Origin: Ophiura sarsii
Lineage: Eukaryota > Echinodermata > Ophiuroidea > Amphilepidida > Ophiuridae
Assembly (NCBI GenBank): GCA_035610835.1
Contig: CM069459.1
Span: forward strand, 52,069,755-52,133,754
Direction: 5' to 3'
Length of the DNA: 64,000 nucleotides
A program made the translations under genes and the position numbers. Every line of letters begins with the position of its first letter. Position 1 is the stretch's first letter. Under the pieces are notes generated by a model that was not told the origin of the DNA, did no database searches, and saw nothing but the letters and a program-made list of their open reading frames with translations. Shown here piece after piece: positions 22,440 to 35,235 of this stretch.

Positions 22440-25250
22440 TTTTATCTTATAATATATTGTTGTAATAGCTAATATCAGCTATAGCTAGGTTTATAATAAA
22501 GTAAAAATATAACTACCATTAGCGCATAACCCGATATTAGCTATCAATAGCTGACATTAGCTACCAATAGCTTATATAAGCTACCAATAGCGTATTATTA
22601 GATTGTTGTAATAGCTAATAGCTGGTATATCTATGTCTAGAATAAAGAAGAAATCGAACTACCATATTAGCGAATATTAGCTATATTAGCTAGCGCTCTA
22701 TTAAGCCGATATCAGCTTATATTAGATAGCAATAGCTTATATGATTGTTATAATAGAAGGTTGTAATAGCTAATATCAGCTATAGCTAGATTTAGAATAA
22801 AGTAAGAATCTATGTACCATTATCCTATTAGCCAATATTAGGTATCGATAGCTTATATTGGCTACCAATAGCTTATATTGGCTACCAATAGCTTATATTA
22901 GCTACCCGTAGCTTATAATAGATTGTTGTAATAGCTTATATCAGCTATAGCTAGGTTTATAATAAAATAAAAATCTAACTATTAGCGCATAACCCGATAT
23001 TAGCTATCAATAGCTGATATTAGCTACCAATAGCTTATATTAGCTTCCAATAGCGTATATTAGATTGTTGTAATAGCTAATAGCTGGTATATCTATGTTT
23101 ACAATAAAGAAGAAATCGAACTTTCATATCGCATTAGCGGGTAGTAGCTTATATTAGCTAGCGCTCTAGTTAGCCGATATCAGCTTATATTAGATAGCAA
23201 TAGCTTATATGATTGTTATAATAGAAGGTTGTAATAGCTAATATCAGCTATAGCTAGATTTAGAATAAAGTAAGAATCTATGTACCATTATCCTAATAGC
23301 TTATATCAGCTATAGCTAGGTTTATAATAAAATAAAAATCTAACTATTAGCGCATAACCAGATATTAGCTATCAATAGCTGATATTAGCTACCAATAGCT
23401 GATATTAGCTACCAATAGCTTATATTAGCTTCCAATAGCGTATATTAGATTGTTGTAATAGCTAATAGCTGGTATATCTATGTTTACAATAAAGAATAAA
23501 TCGAACTATCATATCGCATTAGCGGGTAGTAGCTTCTATTAGCTAGCGCTCTAGTTAGCCGATATCAGCTTATATTAGATAGCAATAGCTTATATGATTG
23601 TTATAATAGAAGGTTGTAATAGCTAATATCAGCTATAGCTAGATTTAGAATAAAGTAAGAATCTATGTACCATTATCCTATTAGCCAATATTAGGTATCG
23701 ATAGCTTATATTGGCTACCAATAGCTTATATTGGCTACCAATAGCTTATATTAGCTACCCGTAGCTTATAATAGATTGTTGTAATAGCTTATATCAGCTA
23801 TAGCTAGGTTTATAATAAAATAAAATCTAACTATTAGCGCATAACCCGATATTAGCTATCAATAGCTGATATTAGCTACCAATAGCTTATATTAGCTTTC
23901 AATAGCGTATATTAGATTGTTGTAATAGCTAATAGCTGGTATATCTATGTTTACAATAAAGAAGAAATCGAACTTTCATATCGCATTAGCGGGTAGTAGC
24001 TTATATTAGCTAGCGCTCTAGTTAGCCGATATCAGCTTATATTAGATAGCAATAGCTTATATGATTGTTATAATAGAAGGTTGTAATAGCTAATATCAGC
24101 TATAGCTAGATTTAGAATAAAGTAAGAATCTATGTACCATTATCCTATTAGCCAATATTAGGTATCGATAGCTTATATTGGCTACCAATAGCTTATATTG
24201 GCTACCAATAGCTTATATTAGCTACCCGTAGCTTATAATAGATTGTTGTAATAGCTTATATCAGCTATAGCTAGGTTTATAATAAAATAAAAATCTAACT
24301 ATTAGCGCATAACCCGATATTAGCTATCAATAGCTGATATTAGCTACCAATAGCTGATATTAGCTACCAATAGCTTATATTAGCTTCCAATAGCGTATAT
24401 TAGATTGTTGTAATAGCTAATAGCTGGTATATCTATGTTTACAATAAAGAAGAAATCGAACTTTCATATCGCATTAGCGGGTAGTAGCTTATATTAGCTA
24501 GCGCTCTAGTTAGCCGATATCAGCTTATATTAGATAGCAATAGCTTATATGATTGTTATAATAGAAGGTTGTAATAGCTAATATCAGCTATAGCTAGATT
24601 TAGAATAAAGTAAGAATCTATGTACCATTATCCTATTAGCCAATATTAGGTATCGATAGCTTATATTGGCTACCAATAGCTTATATTGGCTACCAATAGC
24701 TTATATTAGCTACCCGTAGCTTATAATAGATTGTTGTAATAGCTTATATCAGCTATAGCTAGGTTTATAATAAAATAAAATCTAACTATTAGCGCATAAC
24801 CCGATATTAGCTATCAATAGCTGATATTAGCTACCAATAGCTTATATTAGCTTCCAATAGCGTATATTAGATTGTTCTAATAGCTAATAGCTGGTATATC
24901 TATGTTTACAATAAAGAAGAAATCGAACTATCATATCGCATTAGCGGGTAGTAGCTTATATTAGCTAGCGCTCTAGTTAGCCGATATCAGCTTATATTAG
25001 AAGGCAATAGCTTATATGATTGTGATAATAGAATGTTGTAATAGCTAGTATCAGCTATAGGTAGGTTTGTAGCTGATATTAGCTAATACAATAAGCACAT
25101 TGTAATAGCTAATATCTTATAGCTATAGCTAATATATAATAGCTGATATTAGATGTATTTGAGTACTATACTAATATACCATATTAGCTAGCTATAGCTG
25201 ATAATAGCTACGGCATTAACGGGTTAATTGTAGTAGCTTATATCTTATTA
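22440..25250. repeat. Second AGCT-rich tandem array with long period (about 467-488 bp)
   Basis: The array is built of 20-25-bp pieces such as TATTAGCTACCAATAGCT, organised into a long unit marked by GCATTAGCGGGTAGTAGCTT at 23131, 23516, 23983, 24471 and 24938 (spacings 385, 467, 488, 467), with a diverged unit near 22670. The 21-bp difference between 467 and 488 equals one extra short piece. It shares TTATATTAGCTA and CAGCTATAGCTA words with the 102-bp satellite, so the two are probably related. Edges decay after about 25010. Confidence 0.93.
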
Positions 25251-26714
25251 CCTATAGCTAATATCTAATATCCCCCTTTATTACCTAATATCATCCAATA
25301 TCAGCTACAAGTACCATTAGCTAGTATCCGCAATAGCTGAGGCTATTGGTGGCTATTAGGTTTCTAATGCAGCTAAATGTAATATCGCACCTTAATGACT
25401 TATACGCACTGCCCTCAATAGTCGAGAAATGGTAATAATGTTGTCGTTGATTGCCACATCCGGGTAATTTGAGTGTAACGCTATGGGAAAACATACAATT
25501 TCTTGGTGGCTTTTTTATGAAAAAATGCCGGACATTTCATCCATAAAATGCATAACACTTTGAAGAGTGGGACTAAGGCTACCGGCTAGCTGGCATACTT
25601 TGGGGATAGCATACCTTTTAAAAGGTCAGTAAGGTGGGGAACACCGATGTCATGCGAAATACGTGAAACTTCGTACTTGCAGATGGCATTTTTCAAAGAG
25701 AGTAGTTTTAATCACAGAATAAGTTAGTGTAGCTGATACAATGTGTTTCTAGCTTTCCATTGATATCAAATATGTGGTATTTACCAGCCAGATAATGTGT
25801 TAAAAAAGCAAACCAAGGTATACCTTTAGGTTTGACCTTTAGTAGGGGATGTACAGCAATGTACAGCTATGCACAGTCTCACGGTAAACTATAGGGGCAT
25901 GTACATTCCTATGCACTCCATATGTATTTGTAGTTGGCGCGCATATTTAGTCTGCTAAGCAGCAGGATTGAATAGCGCGTGCAAGGGTCCCATTGTCATA
26001 TCGATTGGCTGATATGTACAATAGCATCTGAGACTAATAATATATACCTAAAGAGATAAGAAGCACGGTACAGCTATTCATCGCTCTGTACACAAGGTCC
26101 GATGCGGATATTGTTTAGTCAATCGCCAATCGATTATCATCATTCAGTTTAATTTGTAGCACGACCTCATTATTTGAGTAAGCGCGCTATTTGAATCCAG
26201 TATTATCAGGGACAATCGAATGGAGGGACTAGAAACGACCTATGGTATCGTTACATCATTGTATTCAATTACAAAAAAAGAACAAAACATGCGTGTTGCG
26301 GGTTAGCTCTAGTAGTTGCGGTGTGTTTTTATTTAAGGAACTCAAAGGTTGCCCTATAATCTTTCGAAAAATGATCAAAATATAATTTTCCAAAAAACTT
26401 GGGCCTAGGTCAAACTGAATACAATTTATACGTGATTTGTTCAATAAATAACGTTCTAGTGTTAATAATAATCGGTATATTTGAGAAAAATGTGATAATT
26501 TTAGATTTATAAAAAATGTGAAAACATGCTAGAACAAAGAAATTAATATTTTTCCTGGGAAGTTTAAACTATAGACATTTTGTTCCTATTGAATTCAATA
26601 TCCAAATTAATCGGAAAATGATGTTCTTTGATGATATATATTTGCATTTCTAGAGTATAGTAGTTCAGTAGGAATTGCACAGGTATGTAGTCAAGTGGAT
26701 ATCTTCATAATTAT
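25251..26714. other. Non-coding stretch after the satellites
   Basis: The first 150 bp are decayed AGCT-rich repeat. The rest is AT-rich with TGTACAGC-type words near 25850-25910. No gene seen. Confidence 0.45.
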
Positions 26715-27886
26715 GACATGACCGTGAAGTAGGGTACAAATGCAATTTTATTGCTGAAAATGTTACATGAGGGGGAATGTCTAGATTCAGATTTTTTTTT
26801 ATTGACGTCAAGCCACGCCCTTTTCGATAATGTTATATTTATGACAAATATAGTTGGTCTTATAAACAAAATATCATGTTTGGTATCAAATTTAAGCTGT
26901 TGACTCCTGGAATACATATAAAATGATATAATAAATACATACAAAAGTCAAAAGAGGTCAAACGTGATTAAAATGTATTCATACATGTCATGTCACCTGT
27001 AATTTCATGTCACCTGTGATTTCATGTCACCTGTAATTTCATGTCAGCTGTAATTTCATGTAACGTACATAAAACGCTATATCCTGCCTGTCTATTTCAA
27101 GATGTGATACTTCATCCATGGTACAAGTCAAACTGTCAAACTGTCAATGTCTGTCTCCATACACATCAGGTGCTTGTTTGTAATATATTTGGAGTTAGAG
27201 GCACATCAGCATACTGATAATTATTTCTTTTGAAAACGTTCAAATATTTAATACAAGTAGATTGAGACTATGGTCTTCATTATTTGTGGTTATTTTGTTT
27301 AATTAAAACCGTGCCTTGTTGAAGGGCAACCAGTATATAATACTTCACAATTCCACCCTCAGAACATAAGAAACCCCTATACTGCAGTTACCGGTATTCT
27401 CATTATATTACTTCTCCTACATCTTACATATGAATAGTTGCGTACAGGCATGTAAAAACAACATAAGGCCTCATTAATTTGGAAACACTGTGAGATAGCA
27501 TAACATTGCGGGCAAAGTGATTCAAAATAAGCTGGAAATAGAAGCAAAGACTTATATTTTGAAACTAACAACATTGAGAACAGCTAAGACACTAAAAATG
27601 CTAAGATTAAAAACGATTGCGTCATTAGCCTGAATTTGAATTTATAGGCCGTGCTTTTTAATACATCTTGTGTTTGGTATGACATTAAAATTTCATACCA
27701 AACACAAGATGTTTGTGTTGCAAATATATTTGTCATTATTATAACTGTCATTATTATGGCTTAAGACGTCAATAAAAAAAGTTGCCCAAGAGTACCATTT
27801 TGGTACCCGGTGGTGTGAATCTAGACTTACTCATCCATGATTTTCAGCAATAAAATCACATTTGTACCCTACTTCACGGTCATGTC
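26715..27886. mobile_element. 1.17-kb TIR element
   Basis: GACATGACCGTGAAGTAGGG at 26715 is matched by its complement ending at 27886. The arms are about 48 bp and nearly identical. No transposase frame. Inside are a CATGTCACCTGTAATTT short tandem run (26987-27060) and the hairpin at 27663-27712. Confidence 0.75.
27663..27712. repeat. Perfect 20-bp stem hairpin
   Basis: ACATCTTGTGTTTGGTATGA and its exact complement are separated by 10 bases. The stem is short and fully paired, so it looks more like a small inverted repeat than an animal microRNA precursor. Confidence 0.9.
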
Positions 27887-28354
27887 GAGCTTTCACCCGA
27901 CTAAGGGTCCTATCAGTATCGAGCAAGACACACAGCGACTCGTGCAGTATGATTGCTGAGATTTGTACCAGTGCCCATTCATGAATGTATTGTGTATGCT
28001 TGCTCAACTGATGATATTTGTACCCCGCAACACGCATACTTATATAATAGTACAATAGTTTTCTTCATTTGATTGTCCCTGGTATTATCCACACGTTCAT
28101 TACACTTTTTAAATAACCTGAAACGCACTTTAGCATGGGATGGCTACCGACATACAGAACGTGATAGATTTCTAAAATGAATATACAGTTATATCGCTAT
28201 ATTTTGGCATTCTGAAGAGATATGACAATTAAAACTATTGGGTACATTCATGGGCATATACACAAGGTATTATGATAACAAAGTTCATGGTAATGTGGTT
28301 ATATTTAACATGATTGAGAAACAATTGTTATACTTTAATTCATAACAAGTTCTC

Positions 28355-28382
28355 CAGGCCCGTAACCAGGTGGGGCGGGGCT

Positions 28383-28417
<35 letters not shown>

Positions 28418-28738
28418 TGTACCTTTTTTGTACCAATGTACTCTTTTTGTACTAATGTTCCTTTTTTGTGACAACGCCCCCACCTCCACCCCCCCCTATT
28501 TTCCGAAAATCCCCCCTTTCAAAGCATTTTTTCGGACCGTTTTGGACTAAAATATGTCCTAACCCCCCCCCCCCCCCCCCCCCGCCCCCCCCCCCCGCTC
28601 TCAAAATAGTGTGAGATGACTAAACAATGGGGGGGGGGGGGGGGGGACAACCTTTTACGAGATTTTGGGTACCAATGTACCTTTTCCAAAAAACCGCCCC
28701 CCCCCCCCCCACCCTAAAAAATCCTGCTTACGGGCCTG
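28355..28738. mobile_element. hAT-type MITE with G/C homopolymers
   Basis: The ends CAGGCCCGTAACCAG and its near complement CTGCTTACGGGCCTG are typical of hAT non-autonomous elements. AGTTCTC before and AGTTCTT after look like an imperfect 7-8-bp target duplication. The interior has G or C runs of 19-35 bases. Confidence 0.7.
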
Positions 28739-29008
28739 AGTTCTTCAAAACATCACTTTTTTAGTTTAATCATTGTTTAATTCATAATGACAGTCAGTCG
28801 TTGTGCGATCACTAATGAGAGAGGTTCCAACAGTTTTGACAGGTTTAGACAATATTAATTTGATTGTTAGCTTTCAGTGTATGTGTTATTTTTATTTCAA
28901 ATAACATATGAGTCCCCAAAATTCCCCAAAATAATTCATTTTTGGTCGAATAAATCGATAGTTCACCACTGGCTCATTATCTATTGAACACGACGGTCGT
29001 TTCAATGA

Positions 29009-29091
29009 CTAGTCATGGCCGAGCGGTTAAGGCTATAGACTATAAATCTATTGGATTCTCCCCCGCGCCGGTTCGAATCCTGCCTGACGAA
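29009..29091 (+). tRNA. tRNA-Ser-like gene with anticodon AUA (possible pseudogene)
   Basis: The A box TGGCCGAGCGGTTAAGG and B box GGTTCGAATCC are in place. The long variable arm and TTGG after the anticodon stem are those of tRNA-Ser. The anticodon stem ATAGA/TCTAT is fully paired and the loop CTATAAA gives anticodon ATA (29042-29044), where tRNA-Ser(AGA) has CTAGAAA. The T stem has one mismatch and the acceptor stem (CTAGTCA/TGACGAA) has two, and a TTTT follows at 29093. It may be a decayed gene or a tRNA-derived repeat. Confidence 0.6.
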
Positions 29092-29491
29092 ATTTTGTTA
29101 CAATAAGCGATTTGGTCTGTGTATTGGAAAATGGCGTATATTTTTACTCCGCAAATTTTCATTCATGGATGTAATCGTCTACCTCCAGAGTATATTACTG
29201 CATTATTTCCAAGATGTTTCACATTTTAATGTCGGGAACGAGTTTACATTTTACAAATGTGTTATTTTTTCTTTGGGAGAAATTTGCTATCAAACACGAT
29301 GATAATTGTGTGGTAATTGTGCCGGTTTATCAGGAAAGGCAGGAAATACTGTTATTATATAAGAAATATATTGTTATATCCATTATCCTTTTTATTACCT
29401 GGAGTTCATGGGTTTTCTAAACCACAGTTCAAATTTTAGCCCATTAGACAATACTATGACGAAATGAGAAGGGTTTGAAATAAGCCGCTCC

Positions 29492-29967
29492 TAAACTAAA
29501 CTGCTCACAAAAAGTATCGAAACACTTAGAAATGATCCAATATATAACGGCTCGAAAAGGTATGCATTAATCGAAGCAAATAACCAAGTGCATAATTTTG
29601 TTCTGCGTATTTTGACACCTCGATCGTTAAGATACGATGTTACGGAGTTATTGTCATTTCAATGATCGTGGGTCCAGTTTCAAAAGTGACACTCATCCCT
29701 ATTGAAAATCACGAATCTGATCATTCTAAACAGTAATGCAAACCGCTTTCTATAGGATGATTGTCACTTTTGAAATTGGACCCACGACCATTGAAATGAC
29801 AATAACTCCGCTCCGCAATATCGTATCTTATCGATCGAGGTGTCAAAATACGCAAAACAAAATTATGCACTTGGTTATTTGCTTCGATTAATGCATACCC
29901 TTTCGAGCCGTTATATATTAGATCATTTATAAGTGTTTCGATACTTTTTGTGAGCAGTTTAGTTAGT
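29492..29967. mobile_element. Large fold-back element
   Basis: Arms of about 205 bp (29493-29702 and 29748-29965) start AAACTGCTCACAAAAAGTAT and are about 90 percent identical. A loop of about 45 bp lies between them. No coding capacity. Confidence 0.85.
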
Positions 29968-30066
29968 ATGCACATCCAATCGGAGTGCGTGTCTTCCGCA
30001 AGAAATCGTGCATATTTCATTTCACAGTGAACGCTTTTTGTGTGTGCTAACGACTGACTGATGAAT

Positions 30067-30166
30067 NNNNNNNNNNNNNNNNNNNNNNNNNNNNNNNNNN
30101 NNNNNNNNNNNNNNNNNNNNNNNNNNNNNNNNNNNNNNNNNNNNNNNNNNNNNNNNNNNNNNNNNN
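30067..30166. other. Assembly gap (100 N)
   Basis: Exactly 100 N. The gap lies about 100 bp beyond the fold-back element at 29492-29967, a likely cause of assembly failure. Confidence 1.
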
Positions 30167-30373
30167 CATGGTTGTTACATACAAGATGTAAAGTGCTCAA
30201 CAAAAGAAAGTCATACACTTTGTTTAGGTCCTTTAAAGTAACTTTCGATTATTTTTTTACCAAACAGGCTAGATCTTTTTGGCACATTTTAATACCAACA
30301 ACAAAGATAAACCATGATTAGCACCATTTATAGAAAATTAGTCACTTTTCAAAAGTCACATTTTCAATACACT

Positions 30374-31663
30374 ACACTGCAAAAATGTTGAGTACAATTT
30401 TACTCAACATTTTACTCAACGTTGTATGCAACAGTTCAACAGTTGAGTAAAAAATGCCCAATACCGTTAGCTAATTTGGTTTATCAACAGTTGGGCAATC
30501 ATTATTACTCAACAGTTGCACAATTTTAATTACACAACAGTTGGGTGTTATTAATTAACCATTACTTGAGCATTTTTGTATAGCAACTGTTGCTTAATTT
30601 ATCAAATGCACCCATATGTTGGGTGTTTTAATGCCAATTGTTGCTTATTTGTGACATGTTTTATTATATATTGAGCATTTTTGTATAGCAGCTGTTGCTT
30701 AGTTTATCAAATGTACCCATATGTTGGGTGTTTTAATGGAGTATTTTTATAACTCTTTGCTGTTTAATTCACGAGGTTTATTAGGCGTTGGGCATTTGCA
30801 AATAGGTTTTTCTGGGTATCTGCCATTTACTGATGCACTTCACTTTGTGGGGTCCAGATGTCTCAGGAGATGTCAAAAGTATCAGTAATTTGAGGGTCTG
30901 CATTATTAGGCAGTGTTTCAAGGGTAGCATCGAGATGTTATTTGGAAAAAAGCAAAAATCAAGAAACTGAATAGTAATGTGAGCAAAGAAACAGTTGTTG
31001 AAGCAGCTTGAAATAGCTACCTCGGTACATGTCCAATGCTCTCATCATCCTGGCGTCTTGTGCACGAGCTGAGATCTCTGGATCTGGATAAATTATAGTC
31101 TCGTAAATAAAACGGTGAATCCGCATCAACATCAGAGTTTGTGACATCTGACAGGCGTTTTGTGAGTCCGGTTTTGAATGTTTGAAGCTTGGACTGTCAA
31201 GAAGATGACGTGATAGATCGGTATAAATATTTGTGGTCGTCCATGAGAATCTTATTTCGTCATGTCACAAATAAGCAACAATTGGCATTAAAACACCCAA
31301 CATATGGGTACATTTGATAAAATAAGCAACAGTTGCTATACAAAAATGCTCAATATATAATAAAAACATGTCACAAATCAGCAACAATTGGCATTAAAAC
31401 ACCCAACATATGGGTACATTTGATAAATTAAGCAACGGTTGCTATACAAAAATGCTCAATATATAATGAATACAATTCACAAATTAAGCAACAGTTGGTA
31501 TTAAAATGCCCAACAAATGGTTAATTAAGAATACCCAACTGTTGTGTAAAACAATTTTAGCCAACGGTATTGGGAAATTGTTACTCAAATGTTGAACTGT
31601 TGCATAGTTACTCAACGTTGAGTGAAATGTTGAGGAAAATTGTACTCAACATTTTTGCAGTGT
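30374..31663. mobile_element. 1.3-kb TIR element with GTTGAGT-type subterminal repeats
   Basis: The ends ACACTGCAAAAATGTTGAG and its complement enclose mirrored arrays of short words (ACTCAAC/GTTGAGT, GCAACAGTTG). In each arm there is a duplication of about 105 bp containing CACCCATATGTTGGGTG. The central 500 bp have no convincing gene. The layout resembles 48500-49582 and 54462-56610. Confidence 0.75.
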
Positions 31664-31796
31664 GCACTTTGAAGTTATGATAATGAAAAGTGGGGAACGT
31701 GTATGACCCGATGCACTGTAATGACCGTGTTCTATTGACATGAAACGTTTGTATTATGTATACACGTGTCTGGTTAGTAGTTAGTAGTATTATTTT

Positions 31797-31955
31797 TAAC
31801 AAATTTCCACGCAGCAGGCGTTTGCGGACGACATCCCAACATTTCACAAAAAGTTTAAAATATGTCAGCATTATTGAATTCCATTACCATTATTTGGAAT
31901 CACCATGAGAAATGCTTTAAAACAAAGGTTTGTGAAAGATCTGTTTTGTATATTG
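31797..31955 (+). mobile_element. MITE family A, internally deleted copy
   Basis: Starts TTAACAAATTTCCACGCAGC, continues through ATTTGGAATCACCATGAGAA, then jumps to GGTTTGTGAAAGATCTGTTT, which is the right third of family A. A mariner-type fold-back starts 10 bp further on. Confidence 0.7.
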
Positions 31956-31965
31956 CAGGCCCTAA

Positions 31966-32630
31966 TACCGGGTGGTTCAAAAAAAAGTTGACCCAAGTTC
32001 AAAGTAATTTTTCAACCACATTTAAAGTTTCAGAGAATTTGTGTTTACTTTGTCTTAATCAGCGGTAAGTTTTGAAATTATCCTGAAAAGATGGCATGTT
32101 TAGCTTGTTTGGTTCTTCAGATATGATTCATTACAGAAAACATGTACAAAACTGACTTGTCCACGGGAGCGTCACTTAGTTTTTGTCTTGAACAAAACAG
32201 CATGCTATAGTTTCAGAATTGAAAAGCCCACCCTGACAAAGTATCCCAATTTCTATGCTTATGTGCCATTCATATTCAACAAAGAAACGTAAATACGTAT
32301 AGGTAGGTAATGTCAAGCACCAGACAGATGTTTCAGATGTCTCCTTTTTTCTTTTTCTCCTATTTTTACAATTTGTGACCAATCGTGTGTAAGTCCACTT
32401 TGTGCATTCCATCTCTACTAAAGGACGCTCCCGTGGCCAAGGCAGTTTTGCGCATGCTTTCTGTAATGAACCATATCTGAAGAACCAACCAAAATAAATG
32501 TACCATTTTATCAGGATAATTTCAAAACTTACTGCTGATCAAGACTAAGTGAACAGAAATTCTCTGAAACTTTAAATGTGGTTGAAAAATTACCTTGAAC
32601 TGGGTCAACTTTTTTTTGAACCACCCGGTA
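31966..32630. mobile_element. Mariner-type fold-back MITE
   Basis: TACCGGGTGGTTCAAAAAAA at the left is matched by the complement at the right. Arms are about 130 bp and flanked by TA. ATCCTGAAAAGATGG and TTTATCAGGATAATT mark the inner arm ends. The - strand frame 32176-32412 is in the loop and is unsupported. Confidence 0.8.
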
Positions 32631-33449
32631 TAAGTGTGCTGCCAGCATATATTATGTGCAGCTGAGATTGGAAAATCCAAAACATGTGCAGTTCAATTGT
32701 TGGCACACAAATCTCATAGCATTCAATAATAAAAAATGACATCTTCAGAAATATTCAGAAATATCAATTTTCCCATCAAGTAGTTTTGCTCATTGTTTTT
32801 ATCATTGAGTGCATTGCCCGTGACTATGCCATACAGGAGGCCAATCACTGGTTACTGACCATTGTCGTTGGTGCAAATATTTAGCCTTGCTATTGCCAGA
32901 CATTTTACACATGATAAAAGCAACTGTCTGTTTTCAGCCTCGAAATCGCTATTTTGACCGTAATCCGATACATCCTTGTCTGCCTAAGAATCATCTGCAT
33001 AAGATATTGTACTAATTCATCCTATTTCTTGCCATTTATGAGTTTTCATGTGCAACATTTTATAAAAACACGGCGAAAAGAAGGTATTTCACATCGGGTA
33101 ATAACGTCACTTGACCGCCAAATTGAGTATTATTGGAGCCAAACAGGTATTGTATATGATATTTGATGATTGATGTGTATAATTATCAGTACACAAATCA
33201 GACTTTTCATTACAGGACAAGCTTGATTAAACACTGGGATTTTACCTTAAGTTTGTGAAAACCAACCTTGCCATAATACTAAAGCAATACCAATAAATAG
33301 AAATGTCCATGTCCCCCCATACCATAGACAGCACAAACGGCCCCTTCTTACACGTGGGTTACATACCCACTAAACGTTTAAGCGTCATCTGGACCGGGCA
33401 TCTGGACCATCTTAAAATTACCAATTTCAGCGCGCTTCGCGTGAATTAA
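32631..33449. other. Non-coding stretch
   Basis: No gene, RNA or repeat recognised. A short + frame at 32954-33166 has no domain or splice support. Confidence 0.4.
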
Positions 33450-33909
33450 TTAAGGGTACTGCACCACGGTAGCGACGCGCAGTGCCGCTGGCACTGTGCC
33501 AGCTGATTTTCTGACTCGAAAATGCGAGCGTAGCGTCAAATAAAGGCGGGAGCGTGAATTACTGGCGTTGCGTCACAAGCGCATTTTGAAAAAAATAAAA
33601 ATATTCCAAATGCGCGTCGATCGACAAAAAGCGCTATACGCGCATCCCGCTTGTTTCTATTTGTTCATATGCCGCGAAAACTCAAAATGAAGTCGAGGAG
33701 AAAGAGTGGTCGGTTCGTTTGCAGTAGTTTGCCATCAGTTGTGTCGTTATCCAACCGATAATATTCACGACGCGGTTACCAAGCACTCTGGCCATACAGG
33801 TTGGGGGTTCGGAGTTTTAGTCTGATGCATGCAAGGTTGTCACCGCTGCCTGAAAGAGCTGATATTGTCAAGAATCTCAAGATGCTCACGCGAAACACCG
33901 CATGACCGG

Positions 33910-34380
33910 TTGGATTGATAATAATTAATAATAATGTTGATTTATAATGCGCACTAATCCACCAAAATGGTGCTCGAGGCGCGTTACATAAAATATCACA
34001 CATTACAAAATACATGTACATTTTCATGTACAACTTAATCAACAATTATTTAACTTACAACTTAATAGACTAGTATAATAATGATGTCAATAATAATATC
34101 ATAATTTAAACTTACACAAAAAATTAAACTACAAATACATGTATATACCATTTGAAATTTAAAGAAATATATATTTATAACAAAAAATACATTTTTAATA
34201 AAAAGCATCCTTTGTCAAATGAGTTTTTAAAGACGTGGAACTGTGCCAGGGATGTGCATGATCTAACATGAATGGGTAAGGCGTTCCAATGATTAACTAC
34301 AATTCTAGCAATAACTTGTGAAACGTAAGTCACATCGTTGCTGTAATTTAATTTTAGGAATTTTAATACCATCTAGCGAA
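33910..34380 (-). mobile_element. LINE 3' end fragment
   Basis: The - strand encodes VVNHWNALPIHVRSCTSLAQ followed by FKNSFD, the typical end of LINE reverse-transcriptase proteins. The 3' UTR contains GCGCATTATAAATCAACATT and a run of ATT repeats as tail. Heavily truncated. The inner 34175-34372 part stays open. Confidence 0.72.
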
Positions 34381-34799
34381 TACGGAGAATGGACAAATAG
34401 TTTTAGGTCTATTTGCGCTTGATATGCCCTTTCACCGAAAGCCAAAGAGCATAAAGTTCTTAAATACTATAGGAGGGCGGAACTAGAGGGGTCCCTGCTA
34501 GAAGGCTCGCCCCTCGACATACCACCTCCAAAAAGACAAACTCTATTATGTATTGTGCCCGCCCCTGATTACAGGCCTGCTGACCCACTCATGCTCCCCC
34601 CTGAACACTGCTGAAGACCCTATAGTTACGATAATTCTTACCGTGCTATTGTTATGCCATAATAAGATTTTTGGAATTAATTGAAAAGGCACCGAATCAA
34701 ACATAATTGAAGCTGTAACATGCTTATTATAGTATCAAAAGTGAGTGGTGGGGTGGTGGTGGGGGTGGGGGGGGGGGGGGGCTAAGGGGATTAAAAGGG

Positions 34800-34973
34800 C
34801 AGTGGCGTAGCTACCGGGGGCATGGGGGTGGGAATGCCGCCCCTGACCGAGGTTTTTGTGCCCCCCCCCCCCCCCTTGTGCCCCACCCCACTCTCCGCCG
34901 GGATGTAATGCATATGCGTTATAACCATTTAAAAAGGACAATTTTTCGCTTGTGTTTCGGAGATAACATGCCC

Positions 34974-35009
<36 letters not shown>

Positions 35010-35235
35010 ATCTTAAAGATGATCCGATATTGTCCACACGAAAAGAATTCTTAACAACCATCTACATAGCCTATAGTATCAAGAAAAACCATTAGAACTG
35101 ACCGAACCAGTGATCGTAATTGTCTATTTTTTTCTAATTTTAACTAAATTGAATTGGGGGAGCAATCTTTGTGTGTGTGTGTGGGGGGGGGGGGGGGGGG
35201 GGGATTCCCCCTTGCCCCCTGTAGTACCGCCACTG
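34800..35235. mobile_element. hAT-like MITE with G/C runs
   Basis: The ends CAGTGGCGTAGCTACCGGGG and (right, reversed) CAGTGGCGGTACTACAGGGG are inverted. C or G runs of 14-33 bases occur inside. No target duplication is clear. Confidence 0.6.

Noticed and set aside
27663..27712. microRNA precursor
   Set aside because: Stem is only 20 bp, fully paired, with no extended arms; better explained as a short inverted repeat.
28314..28550. Gly-rich frame
   Set aside because: Caused by a G homopolymer inside a MITE; the same applies to 34735-35061, 35315-35661 and 47612-47875.
29721..30321. Frames that cross the N gap
   Set aside because: Unknown bases; also lie in fold-back arms.
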